Assembly: GCF_030323025.1 (NCBI RefSeq) | Contig: NZ_CP097329.1 | Coordinates: 1,209,001 to 1,273,000, forward strand | Source: Pseudanabaena mucicola str. Chao 1806 | GTDB lineage: Bacteria; Cyanobacteriota; Cyanobacteriia; Pseudanabaenales; Pseudanabaenaceae | Direction: 5' to 3' | DNA: 64,000 nucleotides | Notes under the pieces: generated by a model | The model's database searches: none | What the model was told of the DNA's origin: nothing | The model's input: only the letters and a program-made list of their open reading frames with translations | Part shown: in pieces, positions 8,216 to 18,286 of the stretch | Layout: every line of letters starts with the position of its first letter | Position numbering within the stretch: the first letter of the stretch is position 1 | Translations under genes and position numbers: made by a program

Positions 8216-8665
8216 TTAAATATCAAATAGAGAATCGGCAGCCCTTCGACCACCCCAACGCTTCACAATCAGATCATCATAGTGAACAGCACTTTCTAAG
8301 ACTTCGGTCAGCGCCAGCTTAAACTCATTTTGTTGACAAGATGTACCGAGCAAAGTCACATGAAACCTAACATCCCCATCCTCTGGCATACTAAATCCCC
8401 CAAAACGAAACACATCATTCTGCTTGAGCAAATAGAGCATCAGATCATCACTCACTTCCACTGCCGTTGCGGCATATGCCCAAATATAAATAATTGACTC
8501 TGTTTTATAAAAAGGTCGAATTTCTACCAGTACGGTTGCGGAGCCGAAATGCAAGCTAAAAATGGGATTATGAGCGATGGGATAGGATATGCGATCGCAA
8601 AGTTCAGGTAGCCAATCAGCTACTTTTTGATAACAGGATTTTTGTGCTTCTGTCTGAAAATTCAC
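8216..8665 (-). CDS. YbjN/T3SS-chaperone-like protein, paralogue 1
   Basis: A 149-residue protein with alternating strands and helices of the YbjN type: 'LHFGSATVLVEIRP', 'YIWAYAATAVEVSDDLMLYLLKQN', 'FGGFSMPEDGDVRFHVTLLG' and 'VLESAVHYDDLIVKRWGG'. YbjN-type domains resemble type III secretion chaperones and probably bind peptides. The neighbour at 8851-9294 is a clear paralogue with the same motif order, so this is a tandem duplication. No catalytic residues are apparent. Confidence 0.7.
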   Translation of the reverse strand: MNFQTEAQKSCYQKVADWLPELCDRISYPIAHNPIFSLHFGSATVLVEIRPFYKTESIIYIWAYAATAVEVSDDLMLYLLKQNDVFRFGGFSMPEDGDVRFHVTLLGTSCQQNEFKLALTEVLESAVHYDDLIVKRWGGRRAADSLFDI

Positions 8666-8813
8666 GCTTCAAATTTACCATTGATCAAAACCACTAAAAG
8701 TTTAACCCAATCTTAGAAGTTTTCAAGACTTGAGAGATACACTCCCTTTGTGAGCATACCTCTCTTAATAATTATTTATAGCCATGAAAGTTTTGCTTAA
8801 GACATAAACCCCA

Positions 8814-8852
8814 AATAAATGAAGGCGACGCGAAGCGTCGCCTTCATTTATT
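8814..8852. terminator. Perfect 18-bp palindrome with GAA triloop
   Basis: Arms 8814-8831 and 8835-8852 pair without mismatch around the loop GAA (GCGAAGC core, known as an unusually stable DNA hairpin). The right arm reaches into the stop codon (8851-8853) of the minus-strand YbjN-like gene, so for that gene it acts as an immediately abutting terminator or 3'-end stem. Confidence 0.75.
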
Positions 8853-9294
8853 AAAGGCTGCGATCTAGAGAGCGTTCACCACCCCAAGTTGCGACGATCG
8901 CATCATCATACTGATCCGCAGTTTCTAGGACTGAAGATACTAAGGTTTGTAACTCTTGGCGATCGCATGTTGAGCCAACTAAAGTTGTATGAAAGCGAAT
9001 ATCCCCATCATCATCAATACTAAATACCCCAAACTGAAGTTCCGAATTTTTTTTGAGTAAAAATCGCATTAAATCCTGTGTGATTTCTGCGCCAGTCACT
9101 ACATACGACCAAGTGGAAATAATTGCTTCCGAATTGCCCCAAGGTAATACCTCAACTGTAGCAGTTGCGGAACCCAGTGGCAAAACGAATACAGGCATAT
9201 CGTATGGAGGTGAATAAACATTTTCGTACAAATCCTTTAACCATAATTGAATCTTTTCATAGCAAGCTTTTTGTACGGGTGTCTCAAATTTCAT
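8851..9294 (-). CDS. YbjN/T3SS-chaperone-like protein, paralogue 2
   Basis: A 147-residue paralogue of the gene at 8216-8665. Matching motifs are 'LPLGSATATVEVLPW', 'TWSYVVTGAEITQDLMRFLL', 'FGVFSIDDDGDIRFHTTLVG' and 'VLETADQYDDAIVATWGGER'. Divergence between the copies is high, so the duplication is old. The two are separated by 185 bp containing a strong palindrome, so they are probably separate transcripts. The likely role is peptide or protein binding, by family only. Confidence 0.7.
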   Translation of the reverse strand: MKFETPVQKACYEKIQLWLKDLYENVYSPPYDMPVFVLPLGSATATVEVLPWGNSEAIISTWSYVVTGAEITQDLMRFLLKKNSELQFGVFSIDDDGDIRFHTTLVGSTCDRQELQTLVSSVLETADQYDDAIVATWGGERSLDRSL

Positions 9295-9549
9295 CTTATT
9301 TCCACCATTCTTCTACTGTTCAGTCCAGATTCCATTTATCCTATATATTTATGGTTTTGCCTTGTCTATGCCAATCTAAAACCCATAACAAAGCTGTCGC
9401 TATGATTTCCTATGCTAGTAATTTGTTACGCATAAATTTATATTTTTATTTTTACTTAAAGATTGTGTTATAGAAAATGAATCTATGCGGTATTCTGTGT
9501 AACGCGATCGCCTATTTAAGAACAAATTACTGCGTAGATTACGACAGTC

Positions 9550-10878
9550 TTATCGAGGATTATTTGGTTCAAACCTTGAGCCGTCAAAAAAGGCTTCTAT
9601 CCCCCTTGAAGTAGATATGGGAATATTTGTATCAGGAACACCGATCGCTTTCGCCGCATTTTTCCATAAATCCTCACGATTCACGGCATCAATAGTTTCT
9701 TTGATTTCAAAATTTTCAGGTAGTAATTGCCATCTTCTATATTCATTTAAGAACCAGATATCATGACTCTTATAGGGATAAGAAATAGAGATACCATCAT
9801 TTGACCAATACTTAATGGCAAGGGGATTAGGAGAGTTTTTTGAAATGTTGTTTTTCAGAATTCCTTTAGTCTGCTGTGGGCTATTTTTAAAAAGTTGAGA
9901 AAACATTTTCAGGGGTTCTGTAATCAGATTAGCTCCACTACTAAAGCTTAAAGCTATTAGCGTATTCAATTCTCTTGCATTCGTAGGATTATCACACCAG
10001 ATTTGTGCTTCCATGATTCCTTGTAGTAAGGCTTGTGTGGCAATGGGATATTTATCCACCCAATCGGCTCGCATTGCTAAGCATTCCCCTGGATGATTGC
10101 GCCAAATCTCCCCAGTAGCGATCGCAGGATAAATCAGATTTGCTTGTAATAACTTCAACATATTCCAGCTATCGAGACATAGCAAATCGACCCTATTCCT
10201 TTCAATCTGATTGCTCATCTCGGCAAAGGGAATAGCAAGCACATCAATATTTAGTTGCGGAACAATATTCATCGATGCGAGCCAATACCGTAACCAGAGA
10301 TCATAGTTACTACCAATTTCGGAGATCGCGCAATTCATCGGACTGCCGAATAACTTCGCTACCTCCTGCCAAGGTGAAAAGGGAGCGCGTTGTACTTGAA
10401 TACCAAAGGGTTGGAGGCGTTTAGAAACAACGATATATCCGCCATGCGTATGTAAGCGCATCAGCATATACATAGCAGTTTTTCGCTTGTTAGGGTTGAT
10501 GCCCTCATTCATCATCTCAGGTAAAGGACTATAGAAATGTCCACCATCAATACCATTGCTGTTTGTGCCTAGTTCCGTACCGATTTCTGTGCGATCTCTA
10601 ATTTCTGCCCATGACTGAAAGGGAACCAACTCCACATCAGTCATGCCATATTTCGCAAATAGCTTTTTATGTTTTGCGACTAGTAAAGGGGCTACTTCAA
10701 ATGAAGGAATAAGTCCTAGACGTACCGATGAAATTTCAGGATGATCAGAAATATTTGCACTCGGCGTTGGTTGTAAGAAATCATTTGCTAAAGGTTTAGG
10801 CGTACAGTTATTCAGCAAAACTGTACTTGCTGCGATTCCAAAATTGGCAATAAATTTACGTCTAGAAAATGAATTCAT
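9550..10878 (-). CDS. Orphan NrtA/CmpA-like substrate-binding lipoprotein
   Basis: A 442-residue protein with a twin-arginine signal (SRRKFIANFG, residues 5-14) and lipobox 'LLNNC' (Cys25), so it is probably exported folded and lipid-anchored. The mature part has the NrtA/CmpA/SsuA-type periplasmic fold: 'VRLGLIPSFEVAPLLVAKH' at the N-terminus, 'GGHFYSPLPEMMNEG', 'LRYWLASMNI', 'DLLCLDSWN' and 'AMRADWVDKYPIATQALLQG'. Nitrate and bicarbonate receptors share this pattern, but the ligand cannot be read. No permease or ATPase is adjacent. The ATG at 10878 was chosen because the signal peptide begins there. A palindromic element (10889-10969) sits directly upstream and may disrupt expression. Confidence 0.85.
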   Translation of the reverse strand: MNSFSRRKFIANFGIAASTVLLNNCTPKPLANDFLQPTPSANISDHPEISSVRLGLIPSFEVAPLLVAKHKKLFAKYGMTDVELVPFQSWAEIRDRTEIGTELGTNSNGIDGGHFYSPLPEMMNEGINPNKRKTAMYMLMRLHTHGGYIVVSKRLQPFGIQVQRAPFSPWQEVAKLFGSPMNCAISEIGSNYDLWLRYWLASMNIVPQLNIDVLAIPFAEMSNQIERNRVDLLCLDSWNMLKLLQANLIYPAIATGEIWRNHPGECLAMRADWVDKYPIATQALLQGIMEAQIWCDNPTNARELNTLIALSFSSGANLITEPLKMFSQLFKNSPQQTKGILKNNISKNSPNPLAIKYWSNDGISISYPYKSHDIWFLNEYRRWQLLPENFEIKETIDAVNREDLWKNAAKAIGVPDTNIPISTSRGIEAFFDGSRFEPNNPR

Positions 10879-10888
10879 TGGACTAAAT

Positions 10889-10969
10889 CCATGTAATTGT
10901 GTTGCGGGCGCTAAGCGCCCGCAACACAATTACTAAAAAAATTACTTTGCAGCACTACCCTTTTTGAAA
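10889..10969. repeat. MITE-like element, family A copy 1
   Basis: About 80 bp with a GC-rich central hairpin (GCGGGCGC, loop TAA, GCGCCCGC) and the tail 'TTACTTTGCAGCACTACC'. It is nearly identical to 21577-21657, and part of it recurs at 41540 and 43176. It lies between wecB and the substrate-binding protein gene, ending 11 bp before the latter's start codon. Confidence 0.8.
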
Positions 10970-10984
10970 ATATTTAGAGATTGT

Positions 10985-12094
10985 TTAAGCTAAAAACTGA
11001 TGAACTATATCTAGGATACGCTGACTTGATTTACCATCGCCAAAGGGATTAACAATACTTGCCATCTGTTCATAGGCGGTGCGATCATCTAATAATTTAG
11101 AAACTGATGCCACAATATCTTGCGTGTTAGTACCTACCAGTTTACTTGTCCCTGCGGAAACTGCCTCTGGGCGCTCAGTCGTACTTCGCAAGACCAAAAC
11201 AGGTTTACCGAGGCTAGGAGCTTCCTCTTGTAATCCGCCTGAATCGCTCATGATCAAATAGCAGCGTTGCATGGCTCCGACCAATTGATCATAGTCCAAT
11301 GGTTCGACTAAGAAAATGCGTGGATGATTGCCTAATTTGGCAATTAAAGGCTCTCTTACAACAGGATTCATATGCATAGGCAACACTAAAGCCACATCAG
11401 GAAATTCTGCCAAAATCTGCAACCATGCTTGAATGATTTGCTCTAATGGCAGTCCCCAATTTTCGCGACGATGCACAGTGGCGAGAATCACCCGATGCTT
11501 TGCCCAGTCTAACCCTTTGATTTCACACTTTGGCGATCGCTCAGAAACGTACAGTAATGCATCAATCACTGTATTACCTGTACGATGAATTCCTTCTTTT
11601 ACTCCAGACTTTTGGAGATTCGCCACGGCAGCAGGAGTGGGCGCAAAATGTAGTTGAGCGATTTGAGAAACTAGGCGACGATTGGCTTCTTCTGGAAAGG
11701 GATTAAACAGATTATCGGTGCGGAGTCCAGCTTCCACATGACCAATCGGAATTTGTTGATAAAAAGCTGCTAATGCCGAAGCAAAAGCCGTGGTTGTATC
11801 TCCTTGGACTAAGACAATATTCGGTTGAATCTCTCTATATAACTTTTCTAAGCCAACTAAGCTATTGCAGGTAATCTCTGTGAGGGTTTGCTTCGGACGC
11901 ATAATACCCAAATCATAATCTGCTTTGAGGTCAAACAATTGCATTACCTGCTCTACCATTTCCCGATGTTGCCCAGTTAACACAACTGAAGTCTGGAATT
12001 GCGGATTATTTCTAAATAAATGGATCACAGGGGCAAGCTTAATTGCTTCTGGACGAGTGCCTAAAGTGACGCAGACATGAAATTGAGGTTGCAA
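10985..12094 (-). CDS. wecB: UDP-N-acetylglucosamine 2-epimerase (non-hydrolysing)
   Basis: A 369-residue enzyme converting UDP-GlcNAc to UDP-ManNAc for cell-surface polysaccharide synthesis. The family signature is complete: 'VTLGTRPEAIKLAPVIH' at the N-terminus, 'VQGDTTTAFASALAAFY', 'GHVEAGLRTDNLFNPFPEE' with catalytic Asp/Glu residues, 'VHRRENWG' with the catalytic His, and 'SDSGGLQEEAPSLGKPVLVL'. Length is normal. It lies 24 nt downstream of the conserved membrane protein gene on the same strand, with which it may be co-transcribed. Confidence 0.96.
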   Translation of the reverse strand: MQPQFHVCVTLGTRPEAIKLAPVIHLFRNNPQFQTSVVLTGQHREMVEQVMQLFDLKADYDLGIMRPKQTLTEITCNSLVGLEKLYREIQPNIVLVQGDTTTAFASALAAFYQQIPIGHVEAGLRTDNLFNPFPEEANRRLVSQIAQLHFAPTPAAVANLQKSGVKEGIHRTGNTVIDALLYVSERSPKCEIKGLDWAKHRVILATVHRRENWGLPLEQIIQAWLQILAEFPDVALVLPMHMNPVVREPLIAKLGNHPRIFLVEPLDYDQLVGAMQRCYLIMSDSGGLQEEAPSLGKPVLVLRSTTERPEAVSAGTSKLVGTNTQDIVASVSKLLDDRTAYEQMASIVNPFGDGKSSQRILDIVHQFLA

Positions 12095-12118
12095 AATAAT
12101 CTCCTTTGAAAATCGCTA

Positions 12119-12988
12119 TCATACAATAGTGTGAGTTTCAATGGATATGGCTTTGGGGGCTTTCCCACCACCAAAAACACTATGAATTCCTCGCAAAGTC
12201 AGGATTATAATTCCACAAATCACAAGGTATTGAATAAGTTGAATTACGAAACTAGGTGTTGTGAATATAGTCGTTAAGGTACGAGGGTCGAAAGCAAATC
12301 TGGGAGTCTGAAAGTCGCTAACTCCTGCATCTGGCGTTATTATGTCAGGTATCCCAGGGACATCAGCTAAAAAGAATGGTTCTAACTCTGGTAAGGAATG
12401 CTTATATTCTGCTTCAGAACTGAAATTTTGTACCTGATGACTATTTGGTAAAGATACAGGTTGGCTCTCTCCACTAAATATTGCATCAAGTTCCGTCTCA
12501 GAGTTGGACGATAGACTGGTACTAGAGTGATGGTGCTGTTCATCATCACGCATAGACTTAGGGGGGAAGATCGGTAAGGGAGGTATTGTAAGTCTTTCTT
12601 GGGATGAATCCATGCCGCCATTTTGAGTAGCATCGGTCATATGATTAATATTAGTATCATTATTCAATAAAGAAATTTCTTCTGTCCATACAGGTTTATC
12701 AAATCCTGTTTGCTGCCAAGAAATTGTGATTCTAGAGATGGCTTGGACTTCAAGGGTACTAAACAATTTTTCTAGCATTCTCATCAATACTTGGCGGTTG
12801 GGAACTTGCAATTCATCATCAAGCGATCGCAGATCCGATTTGTCCGATTTGATTAAAACTTCCAAGTGATCGCCTTCTCGCTCGACATTGGCGAGCATTC
12901 CCTGTGACTTCAACAATCGATTCATTAAGTCGGTGATTGCAGTAACATTACCTTGCTTAGCTTGTTCGATCATCGGATTTTGTGCCAT
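12119..12988 (-). CDS. Conserved cyanobacterial membrane-anchored protein of unknown function
   Basis: A 289-residue protein. The N-terminal 110 residues ('MAQNPMIEQAKQGNVTAITD', then alternating helix and strand) form a small domain I recognise as common in cyanobacterial hypotheticals. A low-complexity Ser/Pro/Glu-rich linker follows (about 115-240). One membrane helix lies near the C-terminus ('IQLIQYLVICGIIILTL', about 250-270). It lacks a signal peptide, so the bulk is probably cytoplasmic. It is upstream of wecB with a 24-nt gap. No function is known. Confidence 0.7.
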   Translation of the reverse strand: MAQNPMIEQAKQGNVTAITDLMNRLLKSQGMLANVEREGDHLEVLIKSDKSDLRSLDDELQVPNRQVLMRMLEKLFSTLEVQAISRITISWQQTGFDKPVWTEEISLLNNDTNINHMTDATQNGGMDSSQERLTIPPLPIFPPKSMRDDEQHHHSSTSLSSNSETELDAIFSGESQPVSLPNSHQVQNFSSEAEYKHSLPELEPFFLADVPGIPDIITPDAGVSDFQTPRFAFDPRTLTTIFTTPSFVIQLIQYLVICGIIILTLRGIHSVFGGGKAPKAISIETHTIV

Positions 12989-13605
12989 GAGAGCAACCTC
13001 AGATGCTTATCCAATAAAATTGCTTGTTATTACGCCAAATGTATCAGATCTTAGTAACTTTATGGCATAAAACTATTTTCGGTATCGATATTTGAATGAA
13101 TAAGGTGATCGCCCCTAACGCGATCAAACCACTGGTGGGCAAGAAATTAAAAGTACTGCTATCGTCACTTAAGTCACATCTCCAATGGTAAATACTCCTG
13201 ACTCCTCGTCTATCTCATCATCCAAAAAGATATAGCCAAGCAAAGCGCTACTCTCAAAATATTTTTGAGTTTTAAGTAAGCGCAAAGCGCTATAAGACTA
13301 TGAGAAACAGGAGGATACTTCCTGAAGAATTATATGAATACAAAATTTTTATATGTGCTATTCAAGTCAATTATTTTCGCAAATACAAATTTAGGCTAGA
13401 AAAATTATAAATTTAATTCTAACAGAAATCTGCCACCAAGATGTAATCTCAAACTTCAAAGCGCTGTGGTGTAAATATAGCTTTTACCACAGCGCTTTTG
13501 GCTTAATTGTTACAGTATATGTGATATTTTGATTTAAAAGCGTCGCAAAGCGGCGCTTTTAAAATTTGGCTAGGTTTTAAGTCAGATCAAAGCACTTGAC
13601 TAGAA
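12989..13605. other. 617-bp gap: gene remnant, repeat copy and two hairpins
   Basis: The gap holds a short coding-like remnant on the minus strand ending at 13169, a partial family C repeat (about 13256-13302), and two hairpins downstream of por: 13458-13498 (13-bp arms) and 13533-13563 (14-bp arms, one mismatch, loop AAA). The last is closest to the por stop codon and is its likely terminator. Confidence 0.6.
13169..13294 (-). pseudogene. Possible C-terminal gene remnant
   Basis: A frame with no start codon reads '...FESSALLGYIFLDDEIDEES' then 'GVFTIGDVT' and a stop at 13169-13171. The composition and phase look protein-coding, and the frame runs upstream into the family C repeat and then a stop. 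This suggests a gene tail left behind after repeat insertion or deletion. No family was identified. Confidence 0.3.
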
Positions 13606-15005
<1,400 letters not shown>

Positions 15006-16796
15006 ATGCGCCTATCTCAAATGCTCTGGGTCACTCTGCGTGAAGATCCCGCCGAAGCAGAACTCACAAGTCACAAACTCTTGCTTCGTGCTGGCTACAT
15101 CAGGCGCGTAGGTTCAGGATTATATGTTTACTTGCCACTCATGTGGCGTGTTTTGCAAAAGATCTCGGCGATTGTTCGTGAAGAGATGAACGACACAGGA
15201 GCGCAGGAATGTCTATTGACGCAAATGCAACCTGCGGAACTTTGGCAGGAGTCGGGACGTTGGGACACTTATACCAAAGCTGAAGGGATCATGTTTGCCC
15301 TCACTGATCGTGCTAACCGTGAAGTTGGTTTAGGACCTACCCACGAAGAAATTATTACAGCGATCGCTAGAGATACGATCCGTTCCTACCGCCAATTGCC
15401 ACAGCATTTATATCAAATCCAAACCAAGTTCCGAGATGAGATTCGTCCTCGTTTTGGATTAATGCGTGGACGCGAGTTCATCATGAAGGATGGCTACTCC
15501 TTCCATGAAAATGAAGAGAGTCTCAAGGAAACATACTACGAAATGGATCGCGCCTATCGCAAGATGTTTGATCGCTGTGGTTTGAAATTCAGGGCAGTAG
15601 AAGCAGACTCAGGTGCGATCGGTGGTTCGGGTTCGCAGGAGTTCATGGTACTAGCAGAAGCAGGAGAAGATGACATTCTTTTCACCGAAGATAGCAGCTA
15701 TGCCGCTAATGTTGAGAAAGCGGTATCCATTCCACCTGATGCAATTCCTTCACATTTTGATAAATGTGAAAAGATACATACGCCCAAAGCTGGCACGATT
15801 GAGACGGTCTGCAAGATGCTGAAATGTGATCCCACCCAAGTCGTGAAACAGGTGCTTTATCAAGTTATCTATGATAAGGGTACGACTGTATTAGTATTAG
15901 TTAGCATTCGTGGTGATCGTGATGTTAATGAAGTGAAGTTGCAGAATGAATTGACTAAACTCGCTGATCGTTACAATGGCAAAACAATTATCAATCTCCA
16001 AGTTGCTGATGCGGAGTCGCAACAAAAATGGGCGCATTCCAAACTTCCTGTCGGCTTTATTGCTCCAGATTTAGCTGATAGCTATATCGATAAGATCAAA
16101 GACTTTGCACCGAAATTCTTGCGTTTAGTTGATCGCACTGCGGCAGATTTGCAGAACTTTGTCACAGGTGCAAACGAATCGGATTATCATTTTGTCGGCG
16201 CAAATTGGGGTAAGGATTTTACATTACCACCTATTGTGAATATTGATAAAGCCAAGGCAGGCGATCGCGCAGTTCACGATCCTTCGCAGATTTTGCAAAC
16301 TGCTAGAGGTATCGAAGTCGGTCACATTTTTCAATTGGGAACCAAATATTCTAAGGCGATGAAAGCAACTTTCACTAATGAACTGGGCGAAGAATTGCCC
16401 CTAGTGATGGGTTGCTATGGCTTAGGCGTTTCACGTCTTGCCCAAGCGGCGGTTGAGCAATCTCATGACAAAGATGGTATTATCTGGAATAAAGCGATCG
16501 CTCCCTACCATGTCATTGTCACCGTGCCAAATGTGGGTGATGCGAAGCAAATGGATGTCGGCGAAAGGCTCTATACTGCCCTAGATGCCGCAGGAGTGGA
16601 AGTATTATTTGATGATCGCGATGAGAGGGCTGGTGTCAAATTCAAGGATGCCGATCTTGTTGGTATTCCCTATCGTGTAGTCACAGGTAAGGCGATCGCT
16701 GATGGCAAGGTGGAAATAGTCAATCGAGCCACCAAGGTAGCAACTTTGGTAGAAATTGATTCAGTGGTGGAATACTTACAAAATGAACTCAAGTAA
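15006..16796 (+). CDS. proS: Prolyl-tRNA synthetase
   Basis: A 596-residue class IIa aminoacyl-tRNA synthetase. The bacterial arrangement is complete. The catalytic core includes '[16 protein letters not shown]', '[17 protein letters not shown]', '[14 protein letters not shown]' and '[20 protein letters not shown]' (motif 2). An INS editing domain against Ala-tRNAPro spans about 225-390. Motif 3 region '[18 protein letters not shown]' and the anticodon-binding C-terminus follow ('[19 protein letters not shown]'). The length is normal for cyanobacteria, and the ATG at 15006 gives the expected N-terminus. Confidence 0.97.
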   Translation: MRLSQMLWVTLREDPAEAELTSHKLLLRAGYIRRVGSGLYVYLPLMWRVLQKISAIVREEMNDTGAQECLLTQMQPAELWQESGRWDTYTKAEGIMFALTDRANREVGLGPTHEEIITAIARDTIRSYRQLPQHLYQIQTKFRDEIRPRFGLMRGREFIMKDGYSFHENEESLKETYYEMDRAYRKMFDRCGLKFRAVEADSGAIGGSGSQEFMVLAEAGEDDILFTEDSSYAANVEKAVSIPPDAIPSHFDKCEKIHTPKAGTIETVCKMLKCDPTQVVKQVLYQVIYDKGTTVLVLVSIRGDRDVNEVKLQNELTKLADRYNGKTIINLQVADAESQQKWAHSKLPVGFIAPDLADSYIDKIKDFAPKFLRLVDRTAADLQNFVTGANESDYHFVGANWGKDFTLPPIVNIDKAKAGDRAVHDPSQILQTARGIEVGHIFQLGTKYSKAMKATFTNELGEELPLVMGCYGLGVSRLAQAAVEQSHDKDGIIWNKAIAPYHVIVTVPNVGDAKQMDVGERLYTALDAAGVEVLFDDRDERAGVKFKDADLVGIPYRVVTGKAIADGKVEIVNRATKVATLVEIDSVVEYLQNELK

Positions 16797-16936
16797 ACTT
16801 GAATTTCCATTTAAAGTGTCATTAAGAGACGCTTTTACACTTCCCTAATATGAAGATTCGCTTCTAAATTGATCATGGTCATATTAATGCATGTAAGAAA
16901 ACGCCTTAATTTGCCGCATCCCCTAACTTTATACTG

Positions 16937-17080
16937 ATGTTACGTGGAAGTTTCTAAGACCCTCACCCCTAGCCCCTCTCCCATTAAGGGAGAGGGGAAC
17001 AAGAAATTAGTCTAGCTCCCCCTCTCCCTTGATGGGAGAGGGGGCAGGGGGGTGAGGGTGATATTTGTTCCACGTAACAT
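16937..17080. mobile_element. 144-bp MITE-like element with perfect 13-bp terminal inverted repeats
   Basis: The ends ATGTTACGTGGAA (16937-16949) and its exact complement (17068-17080) enclose a C/G-rich palindromic core of the type 'CCCTCTCCC...GGGAGAGGG', common in cyanobacterial intergenic repeats. It has no coding capacity. It sits between proS and the secreted-protein gene. No clear longer target duplication is visible. Confidence 0.8.
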
Positions 17081-17137
17081 TAGTTTATTGGTTAACTTGA
17101 AATTATAAGATTTGCTGAAATTTATATCTCAATATCT

Positions 17138-18037
17138 ATGCTGCAATATTTCTCTCCTCAAGGATTAGTAAAATCAACTCTTTATGGATGTCTGATTCTC
17201 TCTAGTTCGCTAATTCCTGTACAAGCTAATGTTGCTAATCCACAAATTTTAGCTACGCCACAAGCGGAATCGATCGCCCAACAGGTACTAAAAAGGTCGA
17301 TTGCCAAAGAGGAACTTGATAACACAGCGAAAGTTGTTAAAGTCGAGAGCATCGGTAAGGGCGATAGCTGGATGTACCCTGCTCCCCCCAACTGGGAAAT
17401 TACCCTTCTCCACCCACATCAAAGTTGGGTGCTTCAAGGTGAAACAGTCGAAGATATACAATTGATTGCACGGAATAATCCTGCGATTGAAAGTAGCTTG
17501 CCGACTCAGGTGCGTAACGAAATCAAGCGGATCGCAAGCAAACACTTGCAAATTCCACCCTCTGTTGTACTGATTAATAATGTTGAGGCTCAAAACTTCC
17601 CTGATAGCTGTTTAGGGTTAGGGAATTTGGCAGAATTATGCGCTCAACAAATTATTCGGGGCTATCGGGTAACAGTTACAGGAAAGTCCCAAGCAAAGCA
17701 AATATATCGCATTAGTAATGATGCCTTGAACCTTCGCACTGAGGCGATCGCAGGACTACCTAACCGCACCGATGAGCTACCAACAGCGATCGCCCGCCTA
17801 GTATTTAAGACAGCTCAATCAGATTTGCAAAAACCCATTGCTAACCTCTTCATTACCCAAGTTGAACCAAGACTCAATTGTTTCCGCATTCCCACGGCTC
17901 CACCAAATACACCCTGTTTACCAGCGAAGAAACTGGAAGGTTGGAATGTCACAGTGACAAATTTTCATAAATCACTGACTTATAAAATTGATCTCAATGG
18001 CAAAATTCTGACCAAATTACCATCCCTAACTCGTTAA
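17138..18037 (+). CDS. Secreted protein with duplicated Cys-containing domain, unknown function
   Basis: A 299-residue protein with a Sec signal peptide ('STLYGCLILSSSLIPVQA', cleavage probably near residue 31). The mature part contains two copies of one motif: 'DSCLGLGNLAELCAQQIIRG' followed by 'YRVTVTGKSQAKQIYRIS' (about 150-195), and 'LNCFRIPTAPPNTPCL' followed by 'WNVTVTNFHKSLTYKIDLNG' (about 247-293). Each copy has two Cys that could form a disulfide in the periplasm. The motif is familiar from cyanobacterial hypothetical proteins, but I know no function. It is probably monocistronic. Confidence 0.75.
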   Translation: MLQYFSPQGLVKSTLYGCLILSSSLIPVQANVANPQILATPQAESIAQQVLKRSIAKEELDNTAKVVKVESIGKGDSWMYPAPPNWEITLLHPHQSWVLQGETVEDIQLIARNNPAIESSLPTQVRNEIKRIASKHLQIPPSVVLINNVEAQNFPDSCLGLGNLAELCAQQIIRGYRVTVTGKSQAKQIYRISNDALNLRTEAIAGLPNRTDELPTAIARLVFKTAQSDLQKPIANLFITQVEPRLNCFRIPTAPPNTPCLPAKKLEGWNVTVTNFHKSLTYKIDLNGKILTKLPSLTR

Positions 18038-18141
18038 AGCGCTTTTCGCTTACTTAAAACCCAGAAATATTTTTGAAAGCAGCACTTCGCGTTGCTTTCA
18101 AAAATATTTCTGTACTACTCAAAGCATCAACAGGCTGTAAT
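18036..18141. repeat. MITE-like element, family C copy
   Basis: About 105 bp with a central palindrome 'CAGAAATATTTTTGAAAG' and its complement around 18063-18113, an outer arm 'AAGCGCTTTTCGCTTACTTA', and the far end 'GGCTGTAAT'. Related copies lie at 40216-40311 and 58926-59033, and partial ones at 13256, 27165, 36453, 48960 and 63690. It starts at the stop codon of the secreted-protein gene. Confidence 0.75.
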
Positions 18142-18247
18142 ACTTGTTAAGTTGCCGCTATCAATTTGTTTCAGTTGTTTATGCAGTACTACCAGAAATC
18201 TTTTTGAGGAAAAAAACATAGAGTTGTAAGTCGAAATTAGGCACATA

Positions 18248-18286
18248 AAAATAAGAGGGGGATGCTTTGCATCCCCCTCTTATTTT
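18248..18286 (-). terminator. Perfect 18-bp palindrome, TTT loop, at glyS stop codon
   Basis: Arms 18248-18265 and 18269-18286. The right arm ends inside the glyS stop codon (18285-18287). On the minus strand the stem is followed by T-rich sequence, consistent with an intrinsic terminator for glyS. Confidence 0.8.
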
